64,000 nucleotides of DNA, from assembly GCF_016894245.1 (NCBI RefSeq), contig NZ_CP069792.1:2356001-2420000 (forward strand), written 5' to 3'. Below, piece by piece: positions 9,124 through 19,453 of this stretch. This stretch comes from Corynebacterium kroppenstedtii (GTDB lineage Bacteria; Actinomycetota; Actinomycetes; Mycobacteriales; Mycobacteriaceae). Position 1 is the stretch's first letter. The number at the start of each line of letters is the position of its first letter. The translations under genes were made by a program, and so were the position numbers. The notes below the pieces were generated by a model. It worked only from the letters and a program-made list of their open reading frames with translations. It searched no databases and was not told the origin of the DNA.

Positions 9124-9945
9124 GTGAAGATGCCATGGACAACGTCGAAAGAAAATCAGTCGAACGATGACTCTGCGTCAGAAACATCGACGACAAAGTC
9201 ATCACGGTGGAACCGTAAGCCTAAGGGATCAGTCAGCGTCACCGCCGGTGGTAGCGAGTCTGACTCATCCAGCAGCAATGCAGCAGAGGTGAACTCCTCC
9301 GATGAGGGTAACCAATCGCACGATCGTTCCACCCCCAAGGGGTATACACCGCCAAAAGGTCACGCCACACCTAAACGCAATGACGTCGAACGCCAAAGAG
9401 GTGTGCGCAAAACGGCCTATAAGGCGCCTGAAACTCCTGCGGAAGCGCGGAAACAGCGCAAAGAGCTGAAAAACTCAATGAGCAAGGAAGAGTACAAAGA
9501 GCTCAAGCGCAAGCAGCGCGACGAACGTGCACGGGAACGTGAGCGGAATCGCGAACGCATGATGAGTGGCGATGAACGCTACCTCATGGACAGGGACCGC
9601 GGCCCCGAGCGACGGTTGATCCGTAACTGGGTTGATTCCCGCCGTCTCTTTGCTAATACGTTCATGCCCATCGTCGTCGTGCTTCTTATTCTGATGTTCA
9701 TCACGACCGCGACCCGCAGTTATCTACTCAATAATCTGCTTTCCATGGTGGGGATGATTCTGCTCATCCTGATCGTCCTCGACGGTGTTCTGTCAGGTCG
9801 CCGGGTATCTCGTTTTGTTCGGGAACGTCACCCGGATACTTCTCTATCGACCTGGTCGATGGGCTTCTATGCCTTCTCCCGCGCGTCGATGATCCGACGG
9901 TTCCGTACTCCACGCCCCCAAGTCAACATCGGCGATAGCATTTAA
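9124..9945 (+). CDS. DUF3043 family membrane protein
   Basis: Conserved actinobacterial protein of unknown function, 273 aa. The first 100 residues are hydrophilic and Ser/Asp-rich; residues about 115-165 are a highly charged helical stretch rich in Lys, Arg and Glu (MSKEEYKELKRKQRDERARE); two TM helices follow (about 184-202 and 215-236). I chose GTG 9124 because the frame from 9061 adds a hydrophobic piece absent from the family, and 9124 sits 7 nt after a -10 box. It lies just before cobU, as is common in corynebacteria, but no link with cobalamin is shown. Confidence 0.85.
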   Translation: MKMPWTTSKENQSNDDSASETSTTKSSRWNRKPKGSVSVTAGGSESDSSSSNAAEVNSSDEGNQSHDRSTPKGYTPPKGHATPKRNDVERQRGVRKTAYKAPETPAEARKQRKELKNSMSKEEYKELKRKQRDERARERERNRERMMSGDERYLMDRDRGPERRLIRNWVDSRRLFANTFMPIVVVLLILMFITTATRSYLLNNLLSMVGMILLILIVLDGVLSGRRVSRFVRERHPDTSLSTWSMGFYAFSRASMIRRFRTPRPQVNIGDSI

Positions 9946-9996
9946 CGCCATTTCTACGAAGTACGCACTGCACAGGATCCTAAGCACTGCACAGAG

Positions 9997-10623
9997 ATGA
10001 AAACTTTAGTTCTTGGTGGAGCCCGATCAGGTAAATCTGAGTGGGCGGAGCACCTGGTGACACCCCCCGACTCCGCGGCGTCTCCCGACGATGTCCATGT
10101 CACTTATGTCGCGACCGCACGGCCATGGGGTTCCACCTTCGACGCCGACTTCGCTTGCCGGATCGAGCGTCATCGTGCACGCCGCCCATCTTGGTGGCAC
10201 ACCGAGGATTCACGGGACCTCGTCGACGTCCTCACTGAATCATCCGACCAGGCAGCCGCCCGTCAGACTACGATCCTTGTCGACGATCTTGGCACGTGGT
10301 TGACCCACGAACTTGCTGAGGTAGGCATGTGGGATGCGGAGTTCGGGACGGACGACTGGAACAAAGGATTACACGCCATCGGTGCCCGACGCGACCGACT
10401 GATAACCGCTTTACGTCGCGTTCCGGCAGATGGCCCTAATCTTGTTGTTGTTAGCCCTGAGGTTGGAATGGGCATTGTTCCCAGTTATCCATCTGGCGGC
10501 GTCTTCCGGGACGAGCTCGGACGGCTCAATGCTGATGTTGCATCGGTATGCGATCGAGTTGTTCTTGTGGTCGCTGGGTGTGCTCTCGACCTCAAAGGGC
10601 CACATGCACCACGATCGCGTTAA
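9997..10623 (+). CDS. cobU: Adenosylcobinamide kinase / guanylyltransferase
   Basis: CobU phosphorylates adenosylcobinamide and attaches GMP to give AdoCbi-GDP, the substrate of CobS. The P-loop GGARSGKS at residues 7-14 is intact, with a family-typical HRARRP region downstream. 208 aa, slightly longer than usual. Gap to cobT is 97 nt, so the three cob genes may share a transcript or cobT may have its own promoter. Confidence 0.92.
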   Translation: MKTLVLGGARSGKSEWAEHLVTPPDSAASPDDVHVTYVATARPWGSTFDADFACRIERHRARRPSWWHTEDSRDLVDVLTESSDQAAARQTTILVDDLGTWLTHELAEVGMWDAEFGTDDWNKGLHAIGARRDRLITALRRVPADGPNLVVVSPEVGMGIVPSYPSGGVFRDELGRLNADVASVCDRVVLVVAGCALDLKGPHAPRSR

Positions 10624-10720
10624 GGACGGTCATATGAGCCACCGATACAGCACCCAACCTTTTATCCTGAACCTTCCGATGGCCATGCTTAACACCGACT
10701 ATAACTAGAGAGAAGCAACA

Positions 10721-11800
10721 GTGAGCGATTCCTCTTTTCCCCTCATCTCGCCTCCTGACGAGCATGTGTATGCCCGGGCTCGTCAGCGGCAGGCAGAACT
10801 GACCAAACCGGCAGGCTCGCTGGGGCGATTAGAAGACTTGGGCTGCTGGATTTCTGCTTGCCAGGGGCAGTGTCCACCCAAACCGCTTAACGACGTCACG
10901 ACGGTGGTCTTCGCTGGCGATCACGGAATAGCCTCGCACGGGGTCAGTGCTTATCCCACGGATGTCAGCGTGCAGATGGCGTCGAATATCGAGTCCGGGG
11001 GCGCGGCGGTGTCCGTCCTCGCGGAACGCGCAGGTACCTCAGTCCGCGTCATTGACGTCAGCCTCAACAGCGGATCTGAAGCCGATACCCATGTCCGGGA
11101 CGGCAGCGGATCTATTGACCGGGAAGACGCCATGAACCGCGATGAGTACCGACGCGCACTTCAGGTGGGGATCGACGCTGCTGATCAAGAAATTGACTCC
11201 GGGGTTGATTTGCTTATTGCCGGCGATTTAGGCATTGGGAATACGACGCCCGCAGCAGCGCTGATTGGTGCCTTAACCAATACTGAGCCCGTCGTTGTGG
11301 TTGGGCGCGGCACCGGAATTGACGATGACGGCTGGAAACGTAAAACTGCGGCGATTCGGGATGCGATGTATCGCGTCCACAATATTCATGATGAACCAGC
11401 CAGCGTTCTCCAGTTCATCAGTTCGCCGGATATAACAGCGATGGTCGGCTTCCTCGCACAGTCAGCTGTGCGCCGCACGCCGGTCATTCTTGACGGGATC
11501 GTTGCGTGTGCAGCGGCTCTCGTCGCTGAAAAGCTTGCACCAGGGGCGAAGCAATGGTGGGTTGCCGGCCACCGGAGCGTTGAGCCCTCCCAGGACATTG
11601 CGCTGCGCGAGCTAGATCTGTCCCCGGTCGTCGACTTGGGGATGCGTCTAGGCGAAGGGTCGGGGGCAGTCGTTGCGCTTATGATCGTCAAAGCGGCCGT
11701 GGATATCATCCGTGACATGGCGACCTTCGACGAAGCTGGGGTGTCAACGGCCTCGCAGGTTGAAGCGTCCCGCGCTGAAGCCTCCCACGCGGAGAAATAA
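10721..11800 (+). CDS. cobT: Nicotinate-nucleotide--dimethylbenzimidazole phosphoribosyltransferase
   Basis: Activates the lower ligand base by forming alpha-ribazole phosphate. The C-terminal LGEGSGA motif contains the catalytic Glu of the family, and the N-terminal TKPAGSLGRLE motif is intact. 359 aa. Start is GTG 10721 behind an AGAGAGAAG ribosome site. It overlaps cobS by one base (TAATG), so the two are translationally coupled. Confidence 0.94.
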   Translation: MSDSSFPLISPPDEHVYARARQRQAELTKPAGSLGRLEDLGCWISACQGQCPPKPLNDVTTVVFAGDHGIASHGVSAYPTDVSVQMASNIESGGAAVSVLAERAGTSVRVIDVSLNSGSEADTHVRDGSGSIDREDAMNRDEYRRALQVGIDAADQEIDSGVDLLIAGDLGIGNTTPAAALIGALTNTEPVVVVGRGTGIDDDGWKRKTAAIRDAMYRVHNIHDEPASVLQFISSPDITAMVGFLAQSAVRRTPVILDGIVACAAALVAEKLAPGAKQWWVAGHRSVEPSQDIALRELDLSPVVDLGMRLGEGSGAVVALMIVKAAVDIIRDMATFDEAGVSTASQVEASRAEASHAEK

Positions 11801-12678
11801 TGTCTGGCAAAGCCCGTTTTTCCAATGAACAGCCCGATAACTCCACTCGTGGCCACGCTATCTCCGAAGGGATATCGACAGCATTTAGTTGGCTAACGGT
11901 GTTGCCTCTCCATGGTTCCCGCGTTTTTGACCGCACGACCGGCCGTCGGGCGATGGTAGCGATGCCATTAGTAGGTGTCTTCCACGGGCTCGTTGCGGGG
12001 TGCATGGTCACGCTGACCTGGCTGGTACAGGTGAACTTCGGTCATACCTTGGATCTCTGGGTGGTTGCATTCGGAATCGTTGCCCTGTGGGAGTTCGGCA
12101 CCCGGCTCATGCATATCGACGGCTTAAGCGATGTTGCTGACGCACTGGGCAGCTATGCCCCACCGCCGAAAGCTCGGGCTATTCTTGCCGATACCAACGC
12201 CGGCCCGATGGGCGTTGCCGCGATCGTATTTTCCTTGGCGGCACAAATCATCGGTGTCCACGCGATTATGCAGGGAGCTGGAATAACTCATCTCAGCGAT
12301 GCCGGCCACTTCCCTCTGTCGCACTTCCCTACGTCCGCCGTCGTCGGGCTTATTCTCGTGCCGACGGTCGCGCGAATCAGCGCCTTGATCCTCTGCTCAG
12401 AGGGATACCGCCCAGCAAATCCCTCGGGTTTCGGCGCGCTCGTCATCGGAACCGTGCCGAGAATCGGTACAACCACATGGGCTGTCGTTGCAGCCATCGC
12501 CGCATTCTTCGGCGGAGGAGTTCTCTGGACACTTATGGCACTGGCGGTCATCGCCTTAGCGATACCGTGGGCACGTCATTGCAGCCGGCGGTTCGACGGC
12601 CTGGCCGGAGATTGCCTCGGGGCGACGATCGAAATCGCGACCGCAGCAACCGTCGTTCTCTTCAGCCTGACTGTCTAA
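11800..12678 (+). CDS. cobS: Adenosylcobinamide-GDP ribazoletransferase (cobalamin synthase)
   Basis: Integral membrane enzyme that joins AdoCbi-GDP with alpha-ribazole, the last step of cobalamin assembly. The HIDGLSDVADAL motif with its metal-binding Asp residues is present, and about six to seven TM helices cover the rest. 292 aa. Last gene of the cobU-cobT-cobS cluster, followed by a terminator hairpin. Confidence 0.93.
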   Translation: MSGKARFSNEQPDNSTRGHAISEGISTAFSWLTVLPLHGSRVFDRTTGRRAMVAMPLVGVFHGLVAGCMVTLTWLVQVNFGHTLDLWVVAFGIVALWEFGTRLMHIDGLSDVADALGSYAPPPKARAILADTNAGPMGVAAIVFSLAAQIIGVHAIMQGAGITHLSDAGHFPLSHFPTSAVVGLILVPTVARISALILCSEGYRPANPSGFGALVIGTVPRIGTTTWAVVAAIAAFFGGGVLWTLMALAVIALAIPWARHCSRRFDGLAGDCLGATIEIATAATVVLFSLTV

Positions 12679-12708
12679 TCAGCCTGACTTCCTAATCAAT
12701 ATGCATAA

Positions 12709-12738
12709 AGCCCCGCTCACTCACACGTGGGCGGGGCT
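12709..12738. terminator. Bidirectional terminator between cobS and ilvE
   Basis: A 12-bp stem (AGCCCCGC core, one G-T pair) with a 6-nt loop between two convergent genes. Flanking T-runs are poor. Confidence 0.65.
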
Positions 12739-12761
12739 AACGCTAATTGCGCGATTCTTTT

Positions 12762-13865
12762 CTATTTCACCAGCGTGTATCGCCAACCGTGGGCGTCTTG
12801 AACAGAGCCATGCTGGATGCCCGTCAAGGTTTCGCGCAGCTCCATCGAAATCGGACCTGCTTGCCCACCGTTGATAGTGAATTCTCCTTCGTTAGACTTC
12901 ACTGTTCCCACGGGGGTGATAACGGCGGCAGTACCGCAGGCGAAAGCCTCGCTCATTTCCCCGGACTGTGCGGCTTCACGCCACTCTGTCGTCGAGATCT
13001 TCCGTTCTTCCACGGCCATTCCGCGGTCTTCAGCCAACTTCAATAACGAGTCGCGAGTCACGCCTGGTAGCAAGGAACCGGATAATGCGGGAGTAACCAG
13101 CTTCGCGTCGTCACCCGTGCCATAGATGAAGGCGAGGTTCATTCCTCCCATTTCCTCGACATAGTTGCGCTCGATGGCGTCCAACCAGACAACCTGGTCG
13201 CAGCCCTTCTCCTCTGCTTGCGACTGGGCAGCTAAAGAGGCTGCGTAGTTACCCGCAAACTTTGCGGCTCCTGTGCCACCTGGGCATGCACGGACGTAAT
13301 CCTCACACAGCCAGACTGTGACCGGTTTGATGCCGCCGCTGAAGTACGACCCCGCCGGCGATGCGATCAAGTAAAAACGGTACGTTGACGACGGATGAAC
13401 CCCCAGGCCCTTCTCCGTCGCGATCATAAACGGGCGCAAATACAGCGCTGCTTCGCTTCCCGCTTCAGGCACCCAGTCTGCGTCGATCTCCACCAACTGA
13501 TGGAGCGATTCCATAAATAATTCTTCCGGCAGTCCGGGCATCGCCAGCCGCTTGGCTGAGTTCTGCATCCGTCGGCAATTTTGGTCTGGACGGAATGTGG
13601 CTATAGAACCATCGGGCTGACGGTATGCTTTGAGCCCCTCGAAGATCTCTTGGCCGTAGTGGAACAGCGTTGTTGCCGGATCCAAAGTGATCGGGCCGTA
13701 CGGGACAACGCGGGGATCATGCCATCCTTGCTCCCCATCCCAATCAATAATCACCATGTGGTCGGTAAAGTTCGCTCCGAAGCCTGGGTTCGCGAGTACC
13801 TTAGCGATAGCCTCGGGGGATGTCGGGTGAGGATTTTTTTCTACGGTGAAAGTCTTATCAGCCAT
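12762..13865 (-). CDS. ilvE: Branched-chain amino acid aminotransferase
   Basis: PLP class IV aminotransferase that interconverts Val, Leu and Ile with their keto acids. The KFAGNY segment holds the PLP lysine and EEMGGMN is a family signature. From ATG 13865 the protein has 367 aa, the known corynebacterial length; the frame open to 13973 adds an unrelated leader. TACAGT lies 7 nt upstream, so the mRNA is probably leaderless. Confidence 0.95.
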   Translation of the reverse strand: MADKTFTVEKNPHPTSPEAIAKVLANPGFGANFTDHMVIIDWDGEQGWHDPRVVPYGPITLDPATTLFHYGQEIFEGLKAYRQPDGSIATFRPDQNCRRMQNSAKRLAMPGLPEELFMESLHQLVEIDADWVPEAGSEAALYLRPFMIATEKGLGVHPSSTYRFYLIASPAGSYFSGGIKPVTVWLCEDYVRACPGGTGAAKFAGNYAASLAAQSQAEEKGCDQVVWLDAIERNYVEEMGGMNLAFIYGTGDDAKLVTPALSGSLLPGVTRDSLLKLAEDRGMAVEERKISTTEWREAAQSGEMSEAFACGTAAVITPVGTVKSNEGEFTINGGQAGPISMELRETLTGIQHGSVQDAHGWRYTLVK

Positions 13866-13872
13866 GTTCCCT

Positions 13873-13878
13873 ACTGTA
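13873..13878 (-). promoter_or_regulatory. -10 box for leaderless ilvE mRNA
   Basis: TACAGT on the minus strand ends 7 nt before the ilvE ATG. Confidence 0.6.
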
Positions 13879-14068
13879 GACCCTCCCCCATATCCAGGTA
13901 ACTTTAGCCAGATTTTAACGGCCAAGACGCGTCTGACGACAAGCCACGGTATTGTGGGAGCACGTAAAGTCATGCCGTAATCAGATCCTCATGACACGTT
14001 TCAACGATCAGCGTCAAAGATCTGCGTTGACTTCTTAACTATCGCTTATTTTAGAGGAGACTTCCACC

Positions 14069-15871
14069 ATGGCGTTCTCTGTTGAGATGCCCGAACTCGG
14101 CGAATCCGTCACCGAAGGCACGGTCACCACGTGGCTCAAGCAAGTAGGTGACACCGTCGCTGTCGATGAACCACTCCTGGAGGTTTCGACCGATAAGGTT
14201 GACACCGAGATTCCTTCACCCGTTGCTGGTGTGTTGACAAAAATTATTGCCGACGAAGACGACACTGTCGAGGTCGGCGAGGTCATAGCAGAGATCGGTG
14301 AAGAAGGCGACGACACCGGTAGCGACGATAACGGTGCGTCGGAGTCGTCCGATTCTGACGCTGGTGATTCTGGTGCTGAGGCGAAGAGCTCTTCGGAGGA
14401 CGAGCAGTCGCAGAAGTCCTCTAGCTCTGGTTCGAGCGGTTCGGGTGAGGCTACCGACGTTGAGATGCCCGAGCTCGGCGAATCCGTCACCGAGGGAACC
14501 ATCACCCAGTGGCTCAAGAGCGTCGGCGACGAAGTCGACGTAGACGAACCGCTGTTAGAGGTTTCCACCGACAAGGTTGACACCGAAATCCCCTCCCCTG
14601 TTGCCGGAACTCTTGTCGAAGTTCTCGCTGAAGAAGACGACACCGTCGACGTTGGATCCGTCATCGCACGGATCGGCGACGCCAACGCAGCAGCCGGCTC
14701 CTCCGACAACAAAAAGTCAGAGGAAACCAAACCTGAGGAGAAGGCCGAGGCTGAGCCCTCGAAGAGCGAGAAGGCTGACGAGACCAAGGACACCTCGGAC
14801 TCTGCCACCAGCTCCGAGACGGCATCACCCAAGGCATCGTCCTCCAGCGCACCCGATAGGGAGGAGCCCGCTACTCGCCCGTCAACAAAGGTGAATACCG
14901 GTGGAAAGCTCCCTTACGTGACCCCACTGGTACGAAAGCTGGCGGACAAGCACGGCGTTGATCTCACCACGGTTGAAGGCTCCGGAGTAGGTGGACGGAT
15001 CCGCAAGCAGGACGTTCTTGCCGCAGCCGAGAAGGCGAATGCCACACCAGACACGTCGTCAACAGGCGCACGTGCGGACAAGGAGCCCGCGCAGGATGGC
15101 CCGCGTGCAGCGTGGTCTACTAAGCGCGTCGATCCTAAGAAGGCAGAGTTGATCGGTACGACCCAAAAGGTCAACCGTATTCGCTCGCTGACTGCATCGA
15201 AGACGCTGGAATCCCTACATTCGTCCGCGCAATTAACGCAGGTTCACGAGGTCGATATGACCGATGTCGCTGCCCTGCGCAAGGCGTCGAAGCCAGCATT
15301 CAAGGAGAAGTACGGAGTCAACCTCACCTACCTCCCCTTCTTCGCGGAGGCCGTTGTCGAAGCACTCATTTCCCACCCGAATGTTAATGCGTCCTACAAC
15401 GCTGAGACCAAGGAAATGACCTACCATGACAAGGTCAACCTGGGGATCGCCGTCGATACGGAAGCTGGCCTGCTCTCACCGGTCATTCATGACGCTCAGG
15501 ACATGACACTGCCGGAACTGGCTGCAGCAATCGCTGATATCGCCGACCGGGCACGGACTAACAAACTGAAGCCCAATGATCTCACCGGTGGCACCTTCAC
15601 CATCACCAACATTGGTTCAGAAGGTGCACTGACCGATACTCCGATCTTGGTACCACCGCAGGCAGCCATGATGGGTACCGGTGCGATTGTGAAGCGACCC
15701 TCCGTCGTTCCTACATCCGATGGTTCAGAAGCGATTGCCATCCGTCAGATGGTGTTGCTGCCTCTCACCTACGATCACCAGATTGTCGACGGGGCAGACG
15801 CAGGGCGGTTCATGACTACCGTCCGTGATCGCCTCGAAACAGCTAATTTCAAGGGTGATCTTGATCTTTAG
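14069..15871 (+). CDS. sucB: Dihydrolipoamide acyltransferase (E2) with two lipoyl domains
   Basis: E2 core of the pyruvate (and, in corynebacteria, also 2-oxoglutarate) dehydrogenase complex. Two near-identical lipoyl domains occupy about residues 1-75 and 128-203, each with the [12 protein letters not shown] attachment site. Ser/Glu-rich linkers follow each. The E1/E3-binding domain is at about 280-320 ([17 protein letters not shown]), and the C-terminal catalytic domain ends with the [13 protein letters not shown] motif (His and Asp of the active site). 600 aa; the C. glutamicum protein, as I recall, has three lipoyl domains, so one may have been lost here. An AGAGGAG site precedes the ATG. 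lipB and lipA follow directly. The symbol aceF is used equally often. Confidence 0.94.
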   Translation: MAFSVEMPELGESVTEGTVTTWLKQVGDTVAVDEPLLEVSTDKVDTEIPSPVAGVLTKIIADEDDTVEVGEVIAEIGEEGDDTGSDDNGASESSDSDAGDSGAEAKSSSEDEQSQKSSSSGSSGSGEATDVEMPELGESVTEGTITQWLKSVGDEVDVDEPLLEVSTDKVDTEIPSPVAGTLVEVLAEEDDTVDVGSVIARIGDANAAAGSSDNKKSEETKPEEKAEAEPSKSEKADETKDTSDSATSSETASPKASSSSAPDREEPATRPSTKVNTGGKLPYVTPLVRKLADKHGVDLTTVEGSGVGGRIRKQDVLAAAEKANATPDTSSTGARADKEPAQDGPRAAWSTKRVDPKKAELIGTTQKVNRIRSLTASKTLESLHSSAQLTQVHEVDMTDVAALRKASKPAFKEKYGVNLTYLPFFAEAVVEALISHPNVNASYNAETKEMTYHDKVNLGIAVDTEAGLLSPVIHDAQDMTLPELAAAIADIADRARTNKLKPNDLTGGTFTITNIGSEGALTDTPILVPPQAAMMGTGAIVKRPSVVPTSDGSEAIAIRQMVLLPLTYDHQIVDGADAGRFMTTVRDRLETANFKGDLDL

Positions 15872-15979
15872 CTTCTGATTAGTGCGACACACGTTTCCGC
15901 TGAAGCTCTGCGTGACATCGTGTGACCAGTACGTCAGCGTCATCATGTGGCCGGCCTCTTTGTGGGCCGGCCACACGCG

Positions 15980-15985
15980 TACGAT
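15980..15985 (+). promoter_or_regulatory. -10 box for leaderless lipB mRNA
   Basis: TACGAT ends 7 nt before ATG 15993. This supports the internal start over the longer frame. Confidence 0.55.
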
Positions 15986-15992
15986 CGACAAC

Positions 15993-16760
15993 ATGGGTTA
16001 CCAACAAGGATCCATTCGAGCTGTTGACACCGACTATGACGTCGAATGGCTCGAACAAGTTGACTATATGGAAATGTGGCATCGACAGGCCGAATACGCT
16101 CAACAACGAGCCGATGCGGCTGGGGCCACACGTGACGAACCCGACCGTGGCGTCGACAAGTTGTTGTTCCTCGAGCACCCCGCGACGTACACAGCGGGGA
16201 AACGAACACAACCCGAAGACCTCCCTGACAATGACGACACACCGCTCATCCGCATCGACCGGGGTGGGCGCATCACCTGGCACGGGCCAGGGCAGCTGGT
16301 CGGGTACCCGATCATTCGGTTAGCCCAACCGCTCGATGTCGTCGATTATGTGCGACGCCTGGAAGAAGCACTCATCACGACGTGCCACACACTCGGTGTG
16401 ACCAACGCTGGGCGCGTTGAGGGGCGGTCAGGGGTATGGCTCCCCACCGACGTCGTGCGGGGAGAACTGCGCCCTGAGCGGAAAATAGCGGCCATCGGAC
16501 TGCGAGTTACGCGGGGTGTCACCATGCACGGCTTCGCTCTCAACTGCGATAATTCGCTAGAGCCTTTCAACCACATCGTGCCGTGCGGCATCAGCGATGC
16601 CGGGGTGACGACTCTGACAGAAGAACTCGGACATGATATCCGCCCCCATGACATCGTCGGCCTCATGCGGGACTCTCTTATCGCGGCACTGGATGGGACA
16701 CAACCGCTCACTACCAGCACAATTCCCGACGATGGACATAAGCGCATCAAAGTTCAGTAA
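15993..16760 (+). CDS. lipB: Octanoyl-[ACP]:protein octanoyltransferase
   Basis: LipB moves octanoyl from ACP to lipoyl domains, the first step of lipoate synthesis. The [18 protein letters not shown] motif, [12 protein letters not shown] and the [10 protein letters not shown] segment holding the catalytic Cys are all present. From ATG 15993 the protein has 255 aa, close to the corynebacterial length; the frame from 15882 adds 37 unrelated residues. lipA starts 39 nt downstream. Confidence 0.94.
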   Translation: MGYQQGSIRAVDTDYDVEWLEQVDYMEMWHRQAEYAQQRADAAGATRDEPDRGVDKLLFLEHPATYTAGKRTQPEDLPDNDDTPLIRIDRGGRITWHGPGQLVGYPIIRLAQPLDVVDYVRRLEEALITTCHTLGVTNAGRVEGRSGVWLPTDVVRGELRPERKIAAIGLRVTRGVTMHGFALNCDNSLEPFNHIVPCGISDAGVTTLTEELGHDIRPHDIVGLMRDSLIAALDGTQPLTTSTIPDDGHKRIKVQ

Positions 16761-16799
16761 GATGTGTACGACGACACACTCAAAAATAAGGTAGAAGAC

Positions 16800-17843
16800 A
16801 TGGCAGTTGCACCGAACGGACGACGACTTCTCCGCATCGAAGCACGGAACGCCCAGACCCCCATTGAAGCAAAACCGCGGTGGATCCGGACGACCGCGAC
16901 CATGGGCCCCGAATTCCGCGACATGAAGAAACGCGTCAAAGGCGCTGGTCTTCACACCGTTTGTCAAGAGGCTGGTTGCCCCAACATTCACGAGTGCTGG
17001 GAAGATCGTGAGGCCACCTTCCTCATTGGTGGCGATACGTGTTCCCGTCGCTGTGACTTCTGCGACATCAAATCCGGCCGCCCTGAGCCACTCGATGAAG
17101 ACGAACCTCGTCGCGTCGCAGAAAATGTCCGCGAAATTGGGTTGCGTTACTCCACCATTACCGGGGTCACCAGAGACGACCTCCCCGACGAGGGTGCTTG
17201 GTTATACGCCGAGGTTGTCCGGCAAATCCACAAACTCAACCCCAACACCGGCGTCGAGAACCTTACCCCCGATTTTTCGGGCAAACCCGACCTTCTTCAA
17301 ACCGTATTTGAGGCTCAGCCGGAAGTATTTGCCCATAACTTGGAGACAGTGCCCCGCATTTTTAAGCGCATCCGCCCTGCTTTCCGCTATGAACGGAGCC
17401 TGGATGTCATCCGTCAAGCACGTGATTTCGGCTTGGTCACCAAATCGAATTTGATCCTCGGAATGGGTGAGACGGTTGACGAGGTCAAATCCGCGATGCG
17501 TGATCTTCGCGATGCTGGGTGCGACATCCTGACGGTTACCCAATACCTCCGCCCGTCCAACCTGCACCACCCCATCGACAGGTGGGTCAAACCCGAGGAA
17601 TTCGTCATGTACCGCAATTATGGGCACGATCTCGGGTTCGCTGGTGTTATGGCTGGTCCGTTGGTGCGCTCGTCCTACCGCGCGGGCCGGCTGTACGCAC
17701 AGGCGATTAAGGCGCGCGGCGAAGAGCTACCCGCTAATCTGCGGCACCTGGGCGAGGGTATCGACGATACTGCTTCTCAGGAGGCCTCCACTCTGCTGTC
17801 CAAGTACGGGGCCAGCCGCGAGACACCAGTTGGCGCACGCTAA
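16800..17843 (+). CDS. lipA: Lipoyl synthase
   Basis: Radical-SAM enzyme that inserts two sulfur atoms into octanoyl groups made by LipB. The auxiliary cluster motif [12 protein letters not shown] (C-x4-C-x5-C) and the radical-SAM motif CSRRCDFC (C-x3-C-x2-C) are complete. From ATG 16800 ([17 protein letters not shown]) it is 347 aa, in line with the family; the frame from 16764 is longer only by a non-conserved leader. Upstream TAAGGT followed by 7 nt could be read as a leaderless promoter or as an AAGG ribosome site, so the expression mode is ambiguous. Confidence 0.95.
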   Translation: MAVAPNGRRLLRIEARNAQTPIEAKPRWIRTTATMGPEFRDMKKRVKGAGLHTVCQEAGCPNIHECWEDREATFLIGGDTCSRRCDFCDIKSGRPEPLDEDEPRRVAENVREIGLRYSTITGVTRDDLPDEGAWLYAEVVRQIHKLNPNTGVENLTPDFSGKPDLLQTVFEAQPEVFAHNLETVPRIFKRIRPAFRYERSLDVIRQARDFGLVTKSNLILGMGETVDEVKSAMRDLRDAGCDILTVTQYLRPSNLHHPIDRWVKPEEFVMYRNYGHDLGFAGVMAGPLVRSSYRAGRLYAQAIKARGEELPANLRHLGEGIDDTASQEASTLLSKYGASRETPVGAR

Positions 17844-17878
17844 CGCTCACTGATTCCACCGACCGGACACCCATCGCC

Positions 17879-17884
17879 TATCCT
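17879..17884 (+). promoter_or_regulatory. -10 box for leaderless DUF4191 mRNA
   Basis: TATCCT ends 6 nt before ATG 17891, with no ribosome site. Confidence 0.5.
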
Positions 17885-17890
17885 GAACGT

Positions 17891-18661
17891 ATGGCGAAGA
17901 ACGACCGCGCAAAGGAAGAAAAGAAGGCCCAACGCTCCGCTAAACGCGCGCAGCGTAAACAAACACGCGGCCAGATGTGGCAGGCTTTCAACATCCAGCG
18001 CAAGCAGGACAATAAGCTCATCCCCTACATGCTGCTGGCTCTCCTGCTGCCTGCTGTTCTACTTTTCCTGCTCGGTTTCGTGTGGGGCAACAAGTGGTTG
18101 TGGTTAATTATCGGCCTTATTCTTGGCGCCACGCTTGCGATGCTTGTTTTCAGCCGACGCTTACAACGGTCGGTCTATGATCGCGCATCTGGACAGGCCG
18201 GTGCTGCGGGCTGGGCGCTGGACAACATGCGCGATGGTGTCGGCATGAAATGGGTCACTAAGCAGGGCGTCCAAGTCAACAACCACATGGACCTTGTTCA
18301 CCGTGTTGTCGGCACACCCGGTGTTGTCCTCGTCGGTGAGGGGGAAAAACAGCGGATCAAGCCAATGATGGATAAGGAGCGCCGGCGCCTTGCCCGCATT
18401 GTCGGTGATACCCCCATCTACGAAGTGGTGTCGGGCGAGGGTGAGGACGAAGTCCCCATCAAGAAACTGCAACGTTATTTGATGAGGCTGCCACGGAACA
18501 TTAAGAAACAAGAAGTGGACTCGTTGGCTAGCCGCATCGAGTCCTTGGACAATGTCCGCGGAAATATGGGGATGCCGAAGGGTCCGATTCCGAATCAAGC
18601 CAAGGTGCAAAAGGGAATGAACCGCCGGGCGCGTCGGGCTGCGCAGCGTAACAAGCACTAA
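17891..18661 (+). CDS. DUF4191 family membrane protein
   Basis: Actinobacterial protein of unknown function that commonly follows lipA. 256 aa: a strongly basic N-terminus (Lys/Arg/Ala, residues 1-40), two adjacent TM helices (about 53-72 and 77-95), a soluble domain and a basic C-terminus. It converges on the RDD gene with only 3 nt between stop codons. Confidence 0.85.
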   Translation: MAKNDRAKEEKKAQRSAKRAQRKQTRGQMWQAFNIQRKQDNKLIPYMLLALLLPAVLLFLLGFVWGNKWLWLIIGLILGATLAMLVFSRRLQRSVYDRASGQAGAAGWALDNMRDGVGMKWVTKQGVQVNNHMDLVHRVVGTPGVVLVGEGEKQRIKPMMDKERRRLARIVGDTPIYEVVSGEGEDEVPIKKLQRYLMRLPRNIKKQEVDSLASRIESLDNVRGNMGMPKGPIPNQAKVQKGMNRRARRAAQRNKH

Positions 18662-18664
18662 GCG

Positions 18665-19210
18665 CTAAGCCCTAATCACCACAGTTCCCGTCGCACGGTC
18701 ATGCATACCCCGTAGGTCTGAGTCACAGATTGCTGCCGGGAGGATGAAGATTGTCAGGAGGGTGCGAACGACCGCACGCCACAAGCCGACTCGGGCATTC
18801 TGCTGATCTACTCGGGCAACTCCCATCCCTAGCATCAGCTGGCCTGGAGTTCGCGCGAAAAGCCATACGGAGACGATCCCTACAACGACATAGACTATGA
18901 GGTTCGTCGTCGCAGCAAAATTGCCCCAAACCAATTCGGTTTGGTTTCCGTCGCTCGCGGCGGGTCCGACGATGTAAAACAGGATTCCGGTAATGGCCAT
19001 GGAAACGAGCCAATCCAGAAGCACTCCCCCGCACCGTCGCATAATCGACGCTTGAGACCCCGAGCCTGACTTGGTCAGCCCCAGCTTCTCACCGGGCCAC
19101 CGCGACTGAACAAGCCCATCGTTCTCACCGGGGATTTGCGGTCCCTCAAGCCAACTAGTGCGTTCTGATCTCTGACTATTCTTCCGCTCGCGTGCCCGAT
19201 CCTTTGCCAT
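18665..19210 (-). CDS. RDD family membrane protein
   Basis: Small membrane protein with an RDD-type domain: RRCGGVLLDWLVSMAITGILF, a central helix pair and a C-terminal catalytic-looking RxLL helix, 181 aa. Function of the family is unsettled; some members act in ion transport. Start at ATG 19210, 7 nt after TAAAGT; the longer frame to 19231 has no such signal. Located directly before glnA1, as in other corynebacteria and mycobacteria. Confidence 0.85.
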   Translation of the reverse strand: MAKDRARERKNSQRSERTSWLEGPQIPGENDGLVQSRWPGEKLGLTKSGSGSQASIMRRCGGVLLDWLVSMAITGILFYIVGPAASDGNQTELVWGNFAATTNLIVYVVVGIVSVWLFARTPGQLMLGMGVARVDQQNARVGLWRAVVRTLLTIFILPAAICDSDLRGMHDRATGTVVIRA

Positions 19211-19217
19211 AGGACGC

Positions 19218-19223
19218 ACTTTA
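19218..19223 (-). promoter_or_regulatory. -10 box for leaderless RDD-gene mRNA
   Basis: TAAAGT on the minus strand ends 7 nt before ATG 19210. Confidence 0.5.
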
Positions 19224-19333
19224 CCTGCCATGTATTCTCAGCGGCATCTAGCTCGTCGTAAGTTCGCAGTTGCCAACGCCGCCTCTGTGTCACCACCCCC
19301 ACTTTTGTGGAGGAGATCGCGTCTACCCAGGAC

Positions 19334-19371
19334 GTAACATTAACGAAACATATCTTTATCCCCGGAGCAAC
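19334..19371 (+). promoter_or_regulatory. GlnR-like double box upstream of glnA1
   Basis: GTAAC-ATTAAC-GAAAC at 19334-19349 fits the GlnR consensus GTNAC-N6-GAAAC exactly. Six bases later a weaker copy follows with the same geometry (TTATC-N6-GCAAC, 19356-19371). In C. glutamicum nitrogen control is by AmtR, not GlnR, so this is unexpected. Confidence 0.4.
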
Positions 19372-19453
19372 ACCTTTACTTTAAAGTGGAAAGTAATGCT
19401 CGGTCACTTACAGATATTCCCGACCGACCGAGAGAAATCTGCGAGGAGTCACA

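Noticed and set aside
14035..14832. 265-codon open frame on the minus strand inside the E2 gene
   Set aside because: It mirrors the Glu/Ser-rich linkers and duplicated lipoyl domains in reverse; it has no ribosome site and looks like a codon-bias shadow.
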